This document shows, in pieces, positions 28,869 to 39,022 of a DNA stretch of 64,000 nt; within the stretch, counting starts at the first letter, position 1; each line of letters begins with the position of its first letter. The stretch is from Picochlorum sp. 'celeri'. Its lineage: Eukaryota > Chlorophyta > Trebouxiophyceae. The stretch covers positions 744,001 through 808,000 of the forward strand of contig JAACMV010000027.1 of assembly GCA_010909725.1 (NCBI GenBank), given 5' to 3'. The translations under genes and the position numbers were made by a program. Under the pieces are notes generated by a model. The model had not been told where the DNA came from and did not search any database. It saw only the letters and a list, made by a program, of their open reading frames with translations.

Positions 28869-30455
28869 ATGAATACGATTGCTCGAGGATTGTCGTTGCA
28901 TACTAGTGTTTCAGAGAGAAAGATGATTGGGGTATCGGCTATTGCTCCGAGGTATCACCAGGTGTTGAGGGCATCAGCATCAGCAGGAGGATCTTCAGCA
29001 GAGACATCATCGGCGTCTTCTTCAGACCATGGTGGTGGCAAGGATTCGTCGACGGGGTCCATGAGGCGGAAGCATAAAGAATTGTTGGAGATCAAGGGAG
29101 TTGGTCCTGTCAATGCAAATTTGTTATTGAGGAAGAGGATCACATCAATTGACCATTTGCAAGAGATATACCATCAGGTTTGCAAGCAAGATACAAAGGA
29201 ATTCCAGGAATTTCTCCACAATGTGGTTGGTTTTAGAAATTCTGCGCATAGTAGGAGCGTGGCAGATTATTTGGACAATTTGGAATGGGTCCCACAGCCT
29301 GCGCGGGTCAAGTTGGCAGTTGAGGGTAACATTGGGGCAGGCAAGAGCACCTTTTTGGATGTGCTTTGTGATGGGACGTTGGAGTTGCAGGATATAATTG
29401 AAATTGTGCCTGAACCTGTGGAAGAATGGCAAAAAGTAGAAACTGGAGAGCATTCTCCTGTGAATCTGCTGGATCAATTCTACAAGGATCCTAAAAGGTA
29501 TGCGTATGCATTCCAGCATTATGTTTTGCTGACAAGAATGCAGAAAGACAGAAAAGCTCGATCTTCGAATAAGCCACTACAGATACTCGAGCGATCTATA
29601 TTTTCAGACAGGATGGTGTTTGTCCGTGCCATGCATGAGGCAGGCTTTCTGGGGGACTTGGAGCTTTCAATATATGATTCATGGTTCTCCATGCAAATTG
29701 GACAGGACCGTGCCCTGACTCCAGATGGATTTATTTATCTGAAGGCAAGGCCAGAGACTTGCATAAAAAGACTTCGGAACAGGAATAGGAGCGAGGAAGC
29801 TGGCGTCGATGAGGCATATTTGGAGAATTTGCATGATAAACATGAGTCATGGCTCCATTTTGGCGCACGGCAGTTGAATCAGTACATGGAAGACGAAGAA
29901 AGATATCGATTGATGCAAACTGTGTCTGCTCTGAAGAAGCATGATAGAGCAGGTCTTGATTTATCCCCTCAGCTGGCAGAGCAATCATCTGATGGATTGA
30001 GTATTCGGATGGATGTCCCAGGCGTTGATGTGTTGGGCCAAGTGCCTCCAGATATTCGTGATAGTATCGTGTTTTTGGGAACTGGATCTGGTTCTAGGGG
30101 TGAAGGGGCTGTCGATGCAGCGTTATCTGGTGTTCCTGCATTGGTTCTTGATCACGAGCAGGAGGATATCTTGTATGATAGAGATGCTCGGCAGGACTAT
30201 GCCAGCAAAGTCATGGCATTTTCCAACTACGTCAACTCTGTACGAACGTCAAGACAAAGAATTGACGTGGAAAATACCGTGAGAGCCGACGAAGCAGCAA
30301 AACTGAGGGAGCTCATGTCAGAGTATAAGAAGATTAGAGAGCGTCACAAACGCGACAATCGAGTACTGGAAGGAAACCTCTCTCAAATTGAAGTTGCATT
30401 GCAGAGGCTCGAAAGCGATGGTAGATTTGGAAAGGATGTCGATTTGCTCCTTTGA
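28869..30455 (+). CDS. dNK: Deoxynucleoside kinase, organelle-targeted, with HhH-like N-terminal region
   Basis: The 528-residue protein salvages deoxynucleosides to monophosphates. A Ser/Ala-rich N terminus resembles a transit peptide. Residues ~60-130 hold LLEIKGVGPVNANLLLRKRI, a helix-hairpin-helix-like block seen in plant deoxynucleoside kinases. The kinase core has VEGNIGAGKSTFL (P-loop, ~150), ILERSIFSDRMVF (ERS motif, ~239) and YLKARPETCIKRLRNRNRSE with the LID arginines. The ~130-residue C-terminal extension (SIVFLGTGSGSRGEGAV... and a coiled tail) is not part of the core family and also occurs in long plant forms. The gene is intronless. TGTAA is at 30567. Confidence 0.9.
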   Translation: MNTIARGLSLHTSVSERKMIGVSAIAPRYHQVLRASASAGGSSAETSSASSSDHGGGKDSSTGSMRRKHKELLEIKGVGPVNANLLLRKRITSIDHLQEIYHQVCKQDTKEFQEFLHNVVGFRNSAHSRSVADYLDNLEWVPQPARVKLAVEGNIGAGKSTFLDVLCDGTLELQDIIEIVPEPVEEWQKVETGEHSPVNLLDQFYKDPKRYAYAFQHYVLLTRMQKDRKARSSNKPLQILERSIFSDRMVFVRAMHEAGFLGDLELSIYDSWFSMQIGQDRALTPDGFIYLKARPETCIKRLRNRNRSEEAGVDEAYLENLHDKHESWLHFGARQLNQYMEDEERYRLMQTVSALKKHDRAGLDLSPQLAEQSSDGLSIRMDVPGVDVLGQVPPDIRDSIVFLGTGSGSRGEGAVDAALSGVPALVLDHEQEDILYDRDARQDYASKVMAFSNYVNSVRTSRQRIDVENTVRADEAAKLRELMSEYKKIRERHKRDNRVLEGNLSQIEVALQRLESDGRFGKDVDLLL

Positions 30456-30610
30456 TCACCAGGACCTCTCATTAACGCTGTATATTGTACGAAGAAGAAT
30501 GCTCAGAATATTTCATATGTATGATAACGACCTTGTTTTAGATTTATATATGATGGAGACTTGATTTGTAACAGACATGACGTATGAACCTGGAATGAAA
30601 ATGGATCAGG

Positions 30611-31918
30611 TCAGAAAACTGCACGGAAAGCCAGAGTTGCGGCAAAAAGGACGGCTATACTGTTAAAAGATGTATCAGCACCAGAGCCTGGGTTGACGCT
30701 TTCAGGCCTGCACTCCTCAGTCAGGCAACTAGCATCGTTGGTCATGGTGCCCAATGTTAATTTTTCTTCACAGCACGATCTACAGTTGTCTGGGCCAGTG
30801 GTGATGCACTGGGATCCCACAAGCATCTGCTCTGGCTTGCACTCATCAGTGGAGCAGCTTGGGTCGTCATTCATTGTTCCCTTGCTCTGCTTCTCCTCGC
30901 AGCATGCCTGGCAGTTGTCTGGGCCAGTGGTGGCGCACTGGGATCCCACAAGCATCTGCTCTGGCTTGCATTCATCAGTGGAGCAGCTTGGGTCATCATT
31001 CATGGTTCCCTTGCTCTGCTTCTCCTCACAGCATGCCTGGCAGTTGTCTGGGCCAGTGGTGACGCATTGGGATCCCACAATCTTCTCCTCTGGCTTGCAC
31101 TCATCAGTGGAGCAGCTTGGGTCATCGTTCATGGTTCCCTTGCTCTGCTTCTCCTCACAGCATGCCTGGCAATTGTTTGGTCCAGTGGTGACGCATTGGG
31201 ATCCCACAATCTTCTCCTCTGGCTTGCACTCATCAGTGGAGCAACTTGGGTCATCGTTCATGGTTCCCTTGCTCTGCTTCTCCTCACAGCATGCCTGGCA
31301 ATTGTTTGGTCCAGTGGTGATGCACTGGGATCCAACAATTTTCTCTTCTGGCTTGCACTCATCAGTGGAGCAGCTTGGGTCGTCATTCATGGTTCCCTTG
31401 CTCTGCTTCTCCTCACAGCATGCTTGGCAGTTGTCTGGGCCAGTGGTGGCGCACTGGGATCCGTCAAGCTCTGGCTTGCACTCATCGGTGGAGCAACTTG
31501 GGTCGTCATCCATGGTTCCCTTGCTCTGCTTCTCCTCACAGCATGCCTGGCAATTGTCTGGACCAGTGGTGGCACATTGGGATCCCTCAGGCTCTGGCTT
31601 GCACTCATCAGTGGAGCAGCTTGGGTCGTCATTCATGGTTCCCTTGCTCTGCTTCTCCTCACAGCATGCTTGGCAGTTGTCTGGGCCAGTGGTGGCGCAC
31701 TGGGATCCGTCAAGCTCTGGCTTGCACTCATCGGTGGAGCAACTTGGGTCGTCATTCATGGTTCCCTTGCTCTGCTTCTCCTCACAGCATGCCTGGCAAT
31801 TGTCTGGACCAGTGGTGGCACATTGGGTGCCGACAGCTGGAGGCTGACCGAGCAGTTGAGCTCTCGATATGGGTGCAAGGCAAATCAGCCCGACAAGAAG
31901 CAAAAGTAGACACCTCAT
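30611..31918 (-). CDS. Secreted Cys-rich repeat protein with C-terminal hydrophobic tail
   Basis: The 435-residue protein starts with a clear signal peptide (MRCLLLLLVGLICLAPISRA). It continues with nine near-identical repeats of about 41-43 residues, each with six Cys at fixed spacing (QC, NCQACC, SC, EC) and built on TTGPDNCQACCEEKQSKGTM. Linkers alternate between ELD/EPE, EEKIV and EQMLV. The ninth copy is the most divergent. The end, SIAVLFAATLAFRAVF after a Ser/Gly stretch, fits a GPI-anchor signal or a membrane tail. Disulfide-rich units suggest a cell-surface or wall protein. I recognise no family. Adhesion, protease inhibition or defence are all possible. The last signal-peptide Met is the ATG at 31918. 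Confidence 0.85.
   Translation of the reverse strand: MRCLLLLLVGLICLAPISRAQLLGQPPAVGTQCATTGPDNCQACCEEKQSKGTMNDDPSCSTDECKPELDGSQCATTGPDNCQACCEEKQSKGTMNDDPSCSTDECKPEPEGSQCATTGPDNCQACCEEKQSKGTMDDDPSCSTDECKPELDGSQCATTGPDNCQACCEEKQSKGTMNDDPSCSTDECKPEEKIVGSQCITTGPNNCQACCEEKQSKGTMNDDPSCSTDECKPEEKIVGSQCVTTGPNNCQACCEEKQSKGTMNDDPSCSTDECKPEEKIVGSQCVTTGPDNCQACCEEKQSKGTMNDDPSCSTDECKPEQMLVGSQCATTGPDNCQACCEEKQSKGTMNDDPSCSTDECKPEQMLVGSQCITTGPDNCRSCCEEKLTLGTMTNDASCLTEECRPESVNPGSGADTSFNSIAVLFAATLAFRAVF
30700..31850. repeat. Nine tandem coding repeats of about 123-129 bp
   Basis: The DNA of the Cys-rich gene repeats with near identity, including at third codon positions, except for the last copy at the 3' end of the gene. 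Such homogeneity indicates recent duplication or gene conversion. Units change length in steps of 6 bp through the linker (ELD/EPE versus EEKIV/EQMLV). Confidence 0.85.
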
Positions 31919-32266
31919 CAAAACTCACAATGATTATGTTTTTAAAACCCAGGTTTCAAAGAGCCAGTTAACCAAGTAAGTAATCCAGCGAAAGAAAGAT
32001 CGCGTCACGTAACAACGAACGTGTCACAAGAACTTCTGTGCGTATCTGGCCGCAAAAAGGGTATACGATGGACAAGTAAAAATCTTTCTGGTATTATGCA
32101 TATAAACTACCCGATGCGATGACGGCATCCATTGATCCGTAATCGAATCCCGAATTCAATCCACACAGATCCTCACGCGGCCCATCGCGATGGGCACATC
32201 TTCTAACCCCCGTGCTGGGGCACAAATTATCTACAACCATGATCTTTACAACCTGCTGCCTTCGCC
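31919..32266. promoter_or_regulatory. Upstream region of the Cys-rich gene; 3' end of NMNAT
   Basis: 348 nt. TTACA at 32246-32250 provides a minus-strand TGTAA for NMNAT. A perfect 16-nt palindrome GCCCATCGCGATGGGC lies at 32180-32195, and a short hairpin (CCCC-GTGCT-GGGG) follows near 32207-32219. No gene seen. Confidence 0.4.
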
Positions 32267-33199
32267 TCATGTATACAGTCCATTATCTTTGATATATTTT
32301 ACCACAGCGGGATGAACAACGCCATCAGTCGGGGACTCCCCCCGCCGCACCTGCCCCCTCACACCAGTCGAACTGACCCCCTGCAGTGCCTCGTCACCAT
32401 TCTCAACAACCACAACAGCATCTCGATACTTGTGCAAAAGTGTGCCTTGCTTATCAAGCACGTTCTCTATACACACCCCGGATCGAACAACGCACGCAAC
32501 TCCATGGTCACATAGGAGCTTTTCCAATAACTCTTGGTCCCACACATCTGGCTTTGCCATGGACTCTACAACATCACCACCACAGACCAAGACTGTCCTC
32601 GGAATCTCAACCATTTGGCCTTCATCCGCCCGAAACGCCTGTTTCAACCGCCTATCAATAGATTCTAAAACGTACAACGTCCGAGTGTACCCATCTTGTG
32701 ATACCTCCCAAGGGTCGGTCATGATGAAGTCAGAACTCTCCGATGCCAGGTGGCACATGGCCAGCCTATGCTCCCCAGAAATCAACGACTCCTTCCCATA
32801 TGCATCATGCACAGGCGACATGTACGCTCCATATACATCTATTCCTCGTCGCATATACTCGTCTCGAACAAGCTCAAGCACACGCATATGAGCAACAGTT
32901 GGCGGATTAAAACTCCCACATGACACCAACACCACGGGTTGCTGCTCTCTCCTGTTTTGATGACACGACAGCTTATCCGTCGGTATCCCCATCTTCCCAT
33001 CGTTGCTTGCCAAAGATACTAGACCATATGAAGAAGAGAGAGAAGGGCGAGAGGAAGCATGCTCGTGGGTTTTGGTACGTGCAGCCTCACAACACACAAC
33101 AGCAGAGGGAGTAGGCGAAGAGTCCACGTATGCCATCCCCAATCCAACCCACCCCAGTCCAATCATCCCTACATGATGCATACGAAGTATTTTAAACAT
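32267..33199 (-). CDS. NMNAT: Nicotinamide/nicotinate mononucleotide adenylyltransferase
   Basis: It makes NAD(+) or its deamido form from the mononucleotide and ATP. The 310-residue protein has VVLVSCGSFNPPTVAHMRVL, with the GxFxPxTxxH nucleotidyltransferase motif at about residue 90. MTDPWEVSQDGYTRTLYVL follows, then VLVCGGDVVESM and, near the end, VSSTGVRGQVRRGES, the ISSTxxR ATP-binding motif. An N-terminal extension of ~80 residues has a hydrophobic segment (VGMIGLGWVGLGMAYV) and Ser-rich text, so membrane or organelle targeting is possible. The ATG at 33199 is the first in frame. The promoter is shared with mitochondrial Hsp70. Confidence 0.92.
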   Translation of the reverse strand: MFKILRMHHVGMIGLGWVGLGMAYVDSSPTPSAVVCCEAARTKTHEHASSRPSLSSSYGLVSLASNDGKMGIPTDKLSCHQNRREQQPVVLVSCGSFNPPTVAHMRVLELVRDEYMRRGIDVYGAYMSPVHDAYGKESLISGEHRLAMCHLASESSDFIMTDPWEVSQDGYTRTLYVLESIDRRLKQAFRADEGQMVEIPRTVLVCGGDVVESMAKPDVWDQELLEKLLCDHGVACVVRSGVCIENVLDKQGTLLHKYRDAVVVVENGDEALQGVSSTGVRGQVRRGESPTDGVVHPAVVKYIKDNGLYT

Positions 33200-33373
33200 A
33201 CTCGGAACAGTCAATTGGAAATGCGTACGTGAGAGCTGCCTAAGATGGATGAAATCTTGATTGGTGCTGAGGCGCCCAATTCCATGCCTACAGCATGGTC
33301 ATGGAACTATGTATTCCGATTGCTCTCCAACCTACAGAATATCAATTTGTATCTTCAAACACGTTGAGTATCG
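33200..33373. promoter_or_regulatory. Bidirectional promoter, NMNAT / mitochondrial Hsp70
   Basis: Only 174 nt separate the two outward-reading start codons, so both promoters and 5' UTRs must fit here. No canonical TATA box is obvious. Shared control of NAD synthesis and mitochondrial chaperone supply is possible but unproven. Confidence 0.45.
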
Positions 33374-35601
33374 ATGTTGGCACGCGCTGGTAGACAGGTT
33401 TGCCGTCGTGCTCTCCAGGCGATCGATGGAGGCTTTGGGGTGCGAATTGAGTGAATTTGTCTCGATCTGGCAATCAACTGATGGCTTACTCGGTCTATGA
33501 TTAAAATCTATTTGTAGGGTGTGATTGGAAATGACCTGAGAGCATTTGGGTGCGTGGCGTGGCATCTCTTGTGTTGGATGAGATTGTTCGAGAATGTTCG
33601 GTGATGATCATGTGCGATGACAATGCCATCTATCTGATTGCAGGACGAGCCAGAGTCGAATGGCTGCTGGGAATGAGGTGATTGGTATCGATTTGGGGAC
33701 GACCAACTCGTGTGTGGCTGTTATGGAGGGAAAGGTATGGTATTGGCATGTGAATCATGTCTATTTGGATGTGTATCGCATTACCGCCTTGTCACTGTGT
33801 GCAGACAGCAAAGGTGATTGAGAATGCTGAAGGACAGAGGACGACACCGTCTGTCGTGGCGTTTACCGAAAAGGGAGAGCGTTTGGTTGGGTTGCCAGCA
33901 AAGCGACAGGCTGTTACAAACCCAAGCAATACTGTGTATGCGACGAAGAGGTTGATTGGCCGTACATTCGATGAAGATGAGGTTCAGAAAGAAGTTAAGA
34001 TGGTTCCATACAAGATTACGCGAGCTGATAATGGGGATGCGTGGGTTGAGGCTGGTGGGCAGAAGTATAGTCCCTCACAAATTGGAGCTTTTACCCTGAT
34101 GAAGATGAAAGAGACTGCTGAGAGATATCTCGGCCGTTCAGTTTCTCAAGCTGTGGTTACTGTTCCTGCGTATTTCAATGATCATCAGAGGCAGGCTACC
34201 AAGGATGCTGGAAGAATTGCAGGGTTGGATGTGCTCCGTATCATCAATGAGCCAACAGCAGCAGCGCTGTGCTATGGATCAGATAAGAAGGAGGGTCTTG
34301 TAGCAGTGTATGATCTTGGAGGAGGAACCTTTGATATTTCAATTTTGGAGATTTCAGGAGGTGTGTTTGAGGTCAAAGCCACCAATGGAGACACATTCCT
34401 TGGAGGAGAGGATTTCGATAACACACTCCTCAAGCATATTGTGGAAGAGTTTAAGAAAGACCAAGGCATTGATTTGACTGAAGATAAACTTGCTGTGCAG
34501 CGTCTTCGTGAGGCCGCAGAAAAAGCCAAGTGTGAGTTGTCATCTTCCAGTCAGACAGAGATCAACTTGCCATTCATTACTGCTGATGCATCTGGTGCCA
34601 AGCATCTCCAGATGACTTTGACTCGTGGAAAGCTGGAGACTCTGGTCAAGCCACTCTTGGATCGCACGGTGAATCCATGTAAAAATTGCATGAAGGATGC
34701 TGGCGTTCAGCCAGCTGATATTGCAGAGGTATTGCTGGTGGGAGGAATGACTCGCATGCCAAAGGTCCATGAAATTGTCAAGGATATCTTCAAGAAGGAT
34801 CCAAACAGATCAATGAACCCTGATGAAGTTGTCGCTATGGGCGCTGCTATTCAGGGAGGTGTACTCCGTGGAGATGTGAAGGATATTCTCTTGCTTGATG
34901 TGACCCCATTGTCGCTCGGTATTGAGACATTGGGTGGCGTCATGACCAAGTTGATTCCTCGCAACACAACCATTCCAACCAAGAAATCGCAGGTGTTCTC
35001 CACAGCCGCTGATAACCAGACTCAAGTCGGAATCAAGGTGTTCCAGGGTGAGCGCGAAATGGCTGCAGATAACAACCCACTCGGTCAGTTTGACTTGGTA
35101 GGGTTGCCACCAGCCCCACGCGGTGTCCCTCAGATTGAGGTTACATTTGACATTGATGCAAATGGTATCGTTCATGTGTCTGCCAAAGATAAGTCCACTG
35201 GAAAGGAACAAAGCATCACCATTCAGTCATCTGGCGGTCTCTCAGAGACACAGATTGAGCAAATGGTGAGCGATGCAGAAACCTATGCAGAAAAGGACAA
35301 GGAGCGCAAGGCAGCCATCGATGCCCGCAACGATGCAGATGCGTTGATCTATTCTACTGAAAAATCAGTGGAGGAATACAAGGACAAGTTGCCTCAAGAT
35401 GTGGTTGACGCTATCAATGGTGCCATTGGTGAGCTTAGAGGTGCCATGGAGCACGATGATGCCGAAGACATCAAGGCAAAGACATCGGCATTGCAGCAAG
35501 CAGCCATGAAGATTGGTGAGTCTCTCTCTGGCAAGGCAAGTGAGGAGAATAAGGAGAATGTTGAGGATGCAGAGGTGAAGGACAAGGACAACAAAGAATA
35601 G
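33374..35601 (+). CDS. mtHSP70: Mitochondrial Hsp70 (DnaK type; 3 exons)
   Basis: Exons 33374-33450, 33644-33734 and 33805-35601 join over introns of 193 and 70 nt to 654 residues. Exon 1 encodes [20 protein letters not shown], an Arg-rich amphipathic presequence. Exon 2 begins the ATPase domain ([19 protein letters not shown]). Exon 3 has [45 protein letters not shown] and the linker [17 protein letters not shown]. The C terminus is charged, without an EEVD. It drives import and folding in the matrix. The exon 1 donor GTGAAT is the one that keeps frame; the neighbouring GTGCGA does not. TGTAA at 35664. Confidence 0.93.
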
Positions 35602-35618
35602 AAACATCTACATCAGGA

Positions 35619-35638
35619 TGACCCACATGGGTGGGTCA
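35619..35638. repeat. Short inverted repeat in the Hsp70 3' UTR
   Basis: TGACCCAC and GTGGGTCA flank ATGG, 17 nt past the stop and before the TGTAA. It could form an RNA hairpin. Confidence 0.4.
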
Positions 35639-35862
35639 ACCCATCTGATAGATTGATCCATCATGTAACATGGGAACGCATTATCCATTTAAATTGAAAT
35701 ATATATGCAAATTGTAGTTAGCATTGGGATGAATCTAGAGTATTGGAGTTGTTTCGATAGAAGCGCGTTATTTCCGAGATCACGATCTTGAACAACCTTG
35801 GTACAGTTGAAACACTCTGATATCCCAGAGAAGCAAAGATACTGTATTTATAGTTTATAAGA

Positions 35863-38800
35863 ATGACTCAAGTGGACCCTGTGGTGGCAGAGCGTCGTAT
35901 TCTGATTCAGTACATCCTTCAGGTATGTTGTTTCGGTGGGTAGAGCAGCGTATAGGCACGGCGTCACCCGCTTGCTTGAGGAATCGGAGGGCATTTCCTC
36001 GACATAGACTGCTTGGTATCAGTACATGATGTGGATGGGTGTGGTTGTGCAGGAAAAGGTTGACCAGGGCGTTGAGATTCTGTTGCCAGTTGGGTGTAAT
36101 TCATTTGATGATTGGCTCCTTGATGCCTTGGATGTGGAAAAGCTTATCGACTTTGTCAAGACGAGGAAGAAGATTGATTTGATTGATATATGTGATCCTG
36201 AGAATGCGAGGCCTGTGTCACGGAGGACGTCAGTGAATACTGTTGTTGATGCTATTGATGATGGAGGCATGGATGTAGGGGCCATGTCCCTGCCTCGTCT
36301 GGGGATATCGTATTTGAGTTCGCAAATGGATGATCAGAACTTGAGGGATATTGCCTTTGAGATATTCATTGATTGCTGTGGGAAGTCGGCATCTTCTGAT
36401 GTGCTTCAAAGTGTGAGGGGGCAGTTGGAAATCAGTGAAAAGAGGGGTCAGAATTTGAAGGACGTGCTGGCCAAGGTTCGAAAGAAGGACAAGACACCAT
36501 TATCTACTATGGAGTCTCACCTTCGATTGCTTGGGGTTGTATCTCCATCGAATTTTGAGAATTTTAGATCATATATGGCATGGAGAGATGCCACATGCAT
36601 GTTGATTCAGTTGACTCTCATCCACAATGTGCAAACGTCATGGAATACCGACGATTCCTCAAATGCTCATTATTTAATTGCTGTTATGAAAGGAGGTTTT
36701 AGAAGGCTTGATGCAAGGGATGCTGATGATTATGATGAGAGGGAAATGCAAGAGGCTGTTGCTGCTGTCACCTCGGTGTGCTCAGAGATTGCCTCGCGAT
36801 GCCAGAAAGGTGCTGAGATTCCCTGGGACCTGAAAGCAGCGATTGCAGAGGTTTTATTACGTGGATCGTTTGATTCCCTGGATGAAGGATCGTTGATCGA
36901 TGAGGTTGATGAACTTGATCAGTTGTTGAGGAAGAAGGTTTGGCCTCTTCTTGGAATATCACATGAGATTCATTCTGCACTGCAAGTTTGGGCGAATTAT
37001 CGTCAGTTTTATATTTCCAAAGAACCCATGTTTCTGGAAAGGGCGTGCGAGATGGCTGGTATTGCGGGAAGTGCTGGTGAGGGTGAGACAAGGACAAGAG
37101 AGTCTGTTGTTTTAGTGGGAGAAATCATGGAGGGTATCTGGCGGGAATGCATCAGAGTGCTGGGCGATTACCATAATCTCTGCAGTAGTCCGCGCGAAGT
37201 TTCATCCATCATTCAGCTGTTGGTGGCGATCAATAAGAGAACAAAAGAGCAGGGAAATCTTGCAGAAATATTGTCTTCATTAATCAAGTCATCTGTGACG
37301 GAGCAGTATGAAAGAAAAGCTGCAGAAATCGGCAATCATGCTGCGTCAGAGCAAGATCAGGTTGCTTTGCTTGCAACTGAATGTCTTGAATTGCTTCGAT
37401 CGGAATGCGAGGACTACAGTAGAATGCTGCAACATTACATCCCCAAATCTACAGGTATTGCAGCTGCAGCTTTGCACGAGTCGTATGGGGCAAGGCTGCT
37501 GCCGTGGATTGTGTCTATTCGATCTTTGGACAGACGTGTCATTGAAATATTGAGTACCGCCATGGATCTCGAAGATCAGCTCTTGCTTGAGATGCAGCAG
37601 CATGGAATGGCTGCACCAGAATGGGGGGTGATTGATCGCATAACTCCACAATTATATGAATGGACAAAGGGCCAGCTGAGAACATTACAAGAGTGGAATG
37701 ATCGTATTATATCCAGTGAGACTTGGAAAAGTGTGTCGAATGCAAGAGGAGCATGTGGAAGTTCTGTTGGAGAGATTTTGAAAGCTTCAACAGATGTGGT
37801 CGAGTCCCTTTTTATGATGGGCATTCCCATTCCCCCAGGAGTTGTCAGATGTATGGTTGATGGTGTCGATGGGATCCTTCAGAAATACTGCGATAGCATC
37901 AGCGCACCATTGTTGTCTGTCGATGACATCATTCCTCCAGATCCTCCCTTGACACGGTACAAGAAAGACATTGTGGATACAGCCCAGCAAATCGATCGTG
38001 GATCTGGTGATTCGCAAACCCCTCCTGGATCTGTTGAAAAATCTCCTAGCTCTATGAAGAATATAACAGCAAAAGTTGGATCTGTCTTTACGTCTTCTTG
38101 GCTGCCAAACTTGACCAATGACCAGAAGCAACAAATCCTTGGAGTTCCATTCAGTTCTCTTGCCATTAGAGCAAACTCGCTGAGTAGAATTGCTGAAGGA
38201 ATGATGAAGATGGGTGATATTGTTGTGCAAAAGTGGGAGTCTGGCCAACCAAAGAGCGCGAGTGCAAAACTTCACATGCAATCCATGGAGTGGGCCTCTG
38301 GCATGTTTCAAGGTGTCTTGGGCAAGGCAGCAAATGACGTTGACATTGTGTTACACTTTATTGCAATCAAGGTATGTTGATGTTTTGGTTTGTCGGAGAT
38401 AAATTTAAACTCACCTATTTCTATATTCTTGCTGTTGCAGCTAATATGCGGGCATCTTCGTGATCAAGTCTTTTCAAAGCTCTACAGATATAATGTCCAA
38501 GCACAACGAATCCACCCCATTCTGAGAGAGATTGATGCTTCTCTTGGGGACATGTGTGAAATCCTAAACGAGAGTCTGGCTGCTCGTTTGGCTGGACACT
38601 TTTGTAAAGCATTGAACATGGCTGTAACCCATGTTTTATTGGACGGAGGCCCAGTACGATGGTTCAGCATGAGCGATGTTCAGACGCTGCAAGAAGACAT
38701 GGAGGCCATGGCGGGCATGTTCCACGCTGATGGAGATGGTCTTGACAAGGCATCCATAGAGAAACTTATGAAATCATCTCTTGAGACAGTCCATCTCATG

Positions 38801-39019
38801 GATATAGAAACTGGTAGACTTATTTCCATGCTGAAGGAGGCCAAAAAACGCCCCTTGGCATCTGACGGATCCCTCAACTCCGATCCAGAAGCCATCAAGA
38901 AAGTTTTATGCCATCGTAAAGACCATGCTGCCTCCAAATATCTCAAGAAAGAATTCAAGATTCAGAAAAAGTTACCAAACATTATCACATCATCAATGAG
39001 CAAGAGTTTCTCAAAGTAG
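35863..39019 (+). CDS. DUF810 / Munc13-like (PATROL1-type) membrane-traffic protein (3 exons)
   Basis: Exons 35863-35922, 36053-38371 and 38441-39019 join in phase 0 over introns of 130 and 69 nt to 985 residues. The N-terminal part reads MDDQNLRDIAFEIFIDCCG, then RGQLEISEKRGQNLKDVL and FENFRSYMAWRDATCMLIQ. This is the same order as plant PATROL1-type DUF810 proteins. The C-terminal third (VTHVLLDGGPVRWFS, GDGLDKASIEKL) corresponds to the MUN-like end of that family. Plant members move proton pumps and other cargo to the plasma membrane. The protein is helical throughout with no transmembrane segment. Its stop lies 3 nt from that of the converging ATP11 gene. Confidence 0.82.
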
Positions 39020-39022
39020 CTA

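Noticed and set aside
30693..31847. Long plus-strand ORFs (384 and 280 codons) opposite the Cys-rich repeat gene
   Set aside because: They mirror the repeat structure of the minus-strand gene, which has a signal peptide, regular cysteines and a C-terminal anchor. The plus frames have none of these.
30700..31850. Regular ~125-bp repeats that could suggest a CRISPR-like or satellite array
   Set aside because: The repeats are contiguous, codon-phased and encode a conserved Cys pattern. There are no unique spacers, and the host is eukaryotic.
36768..38311. Several minus-strand ORFs of 80-175 codons opposite the DUF810 gene
   Set aside because: No recognisable content; the plus strand carries a continuous conserved protein across them.
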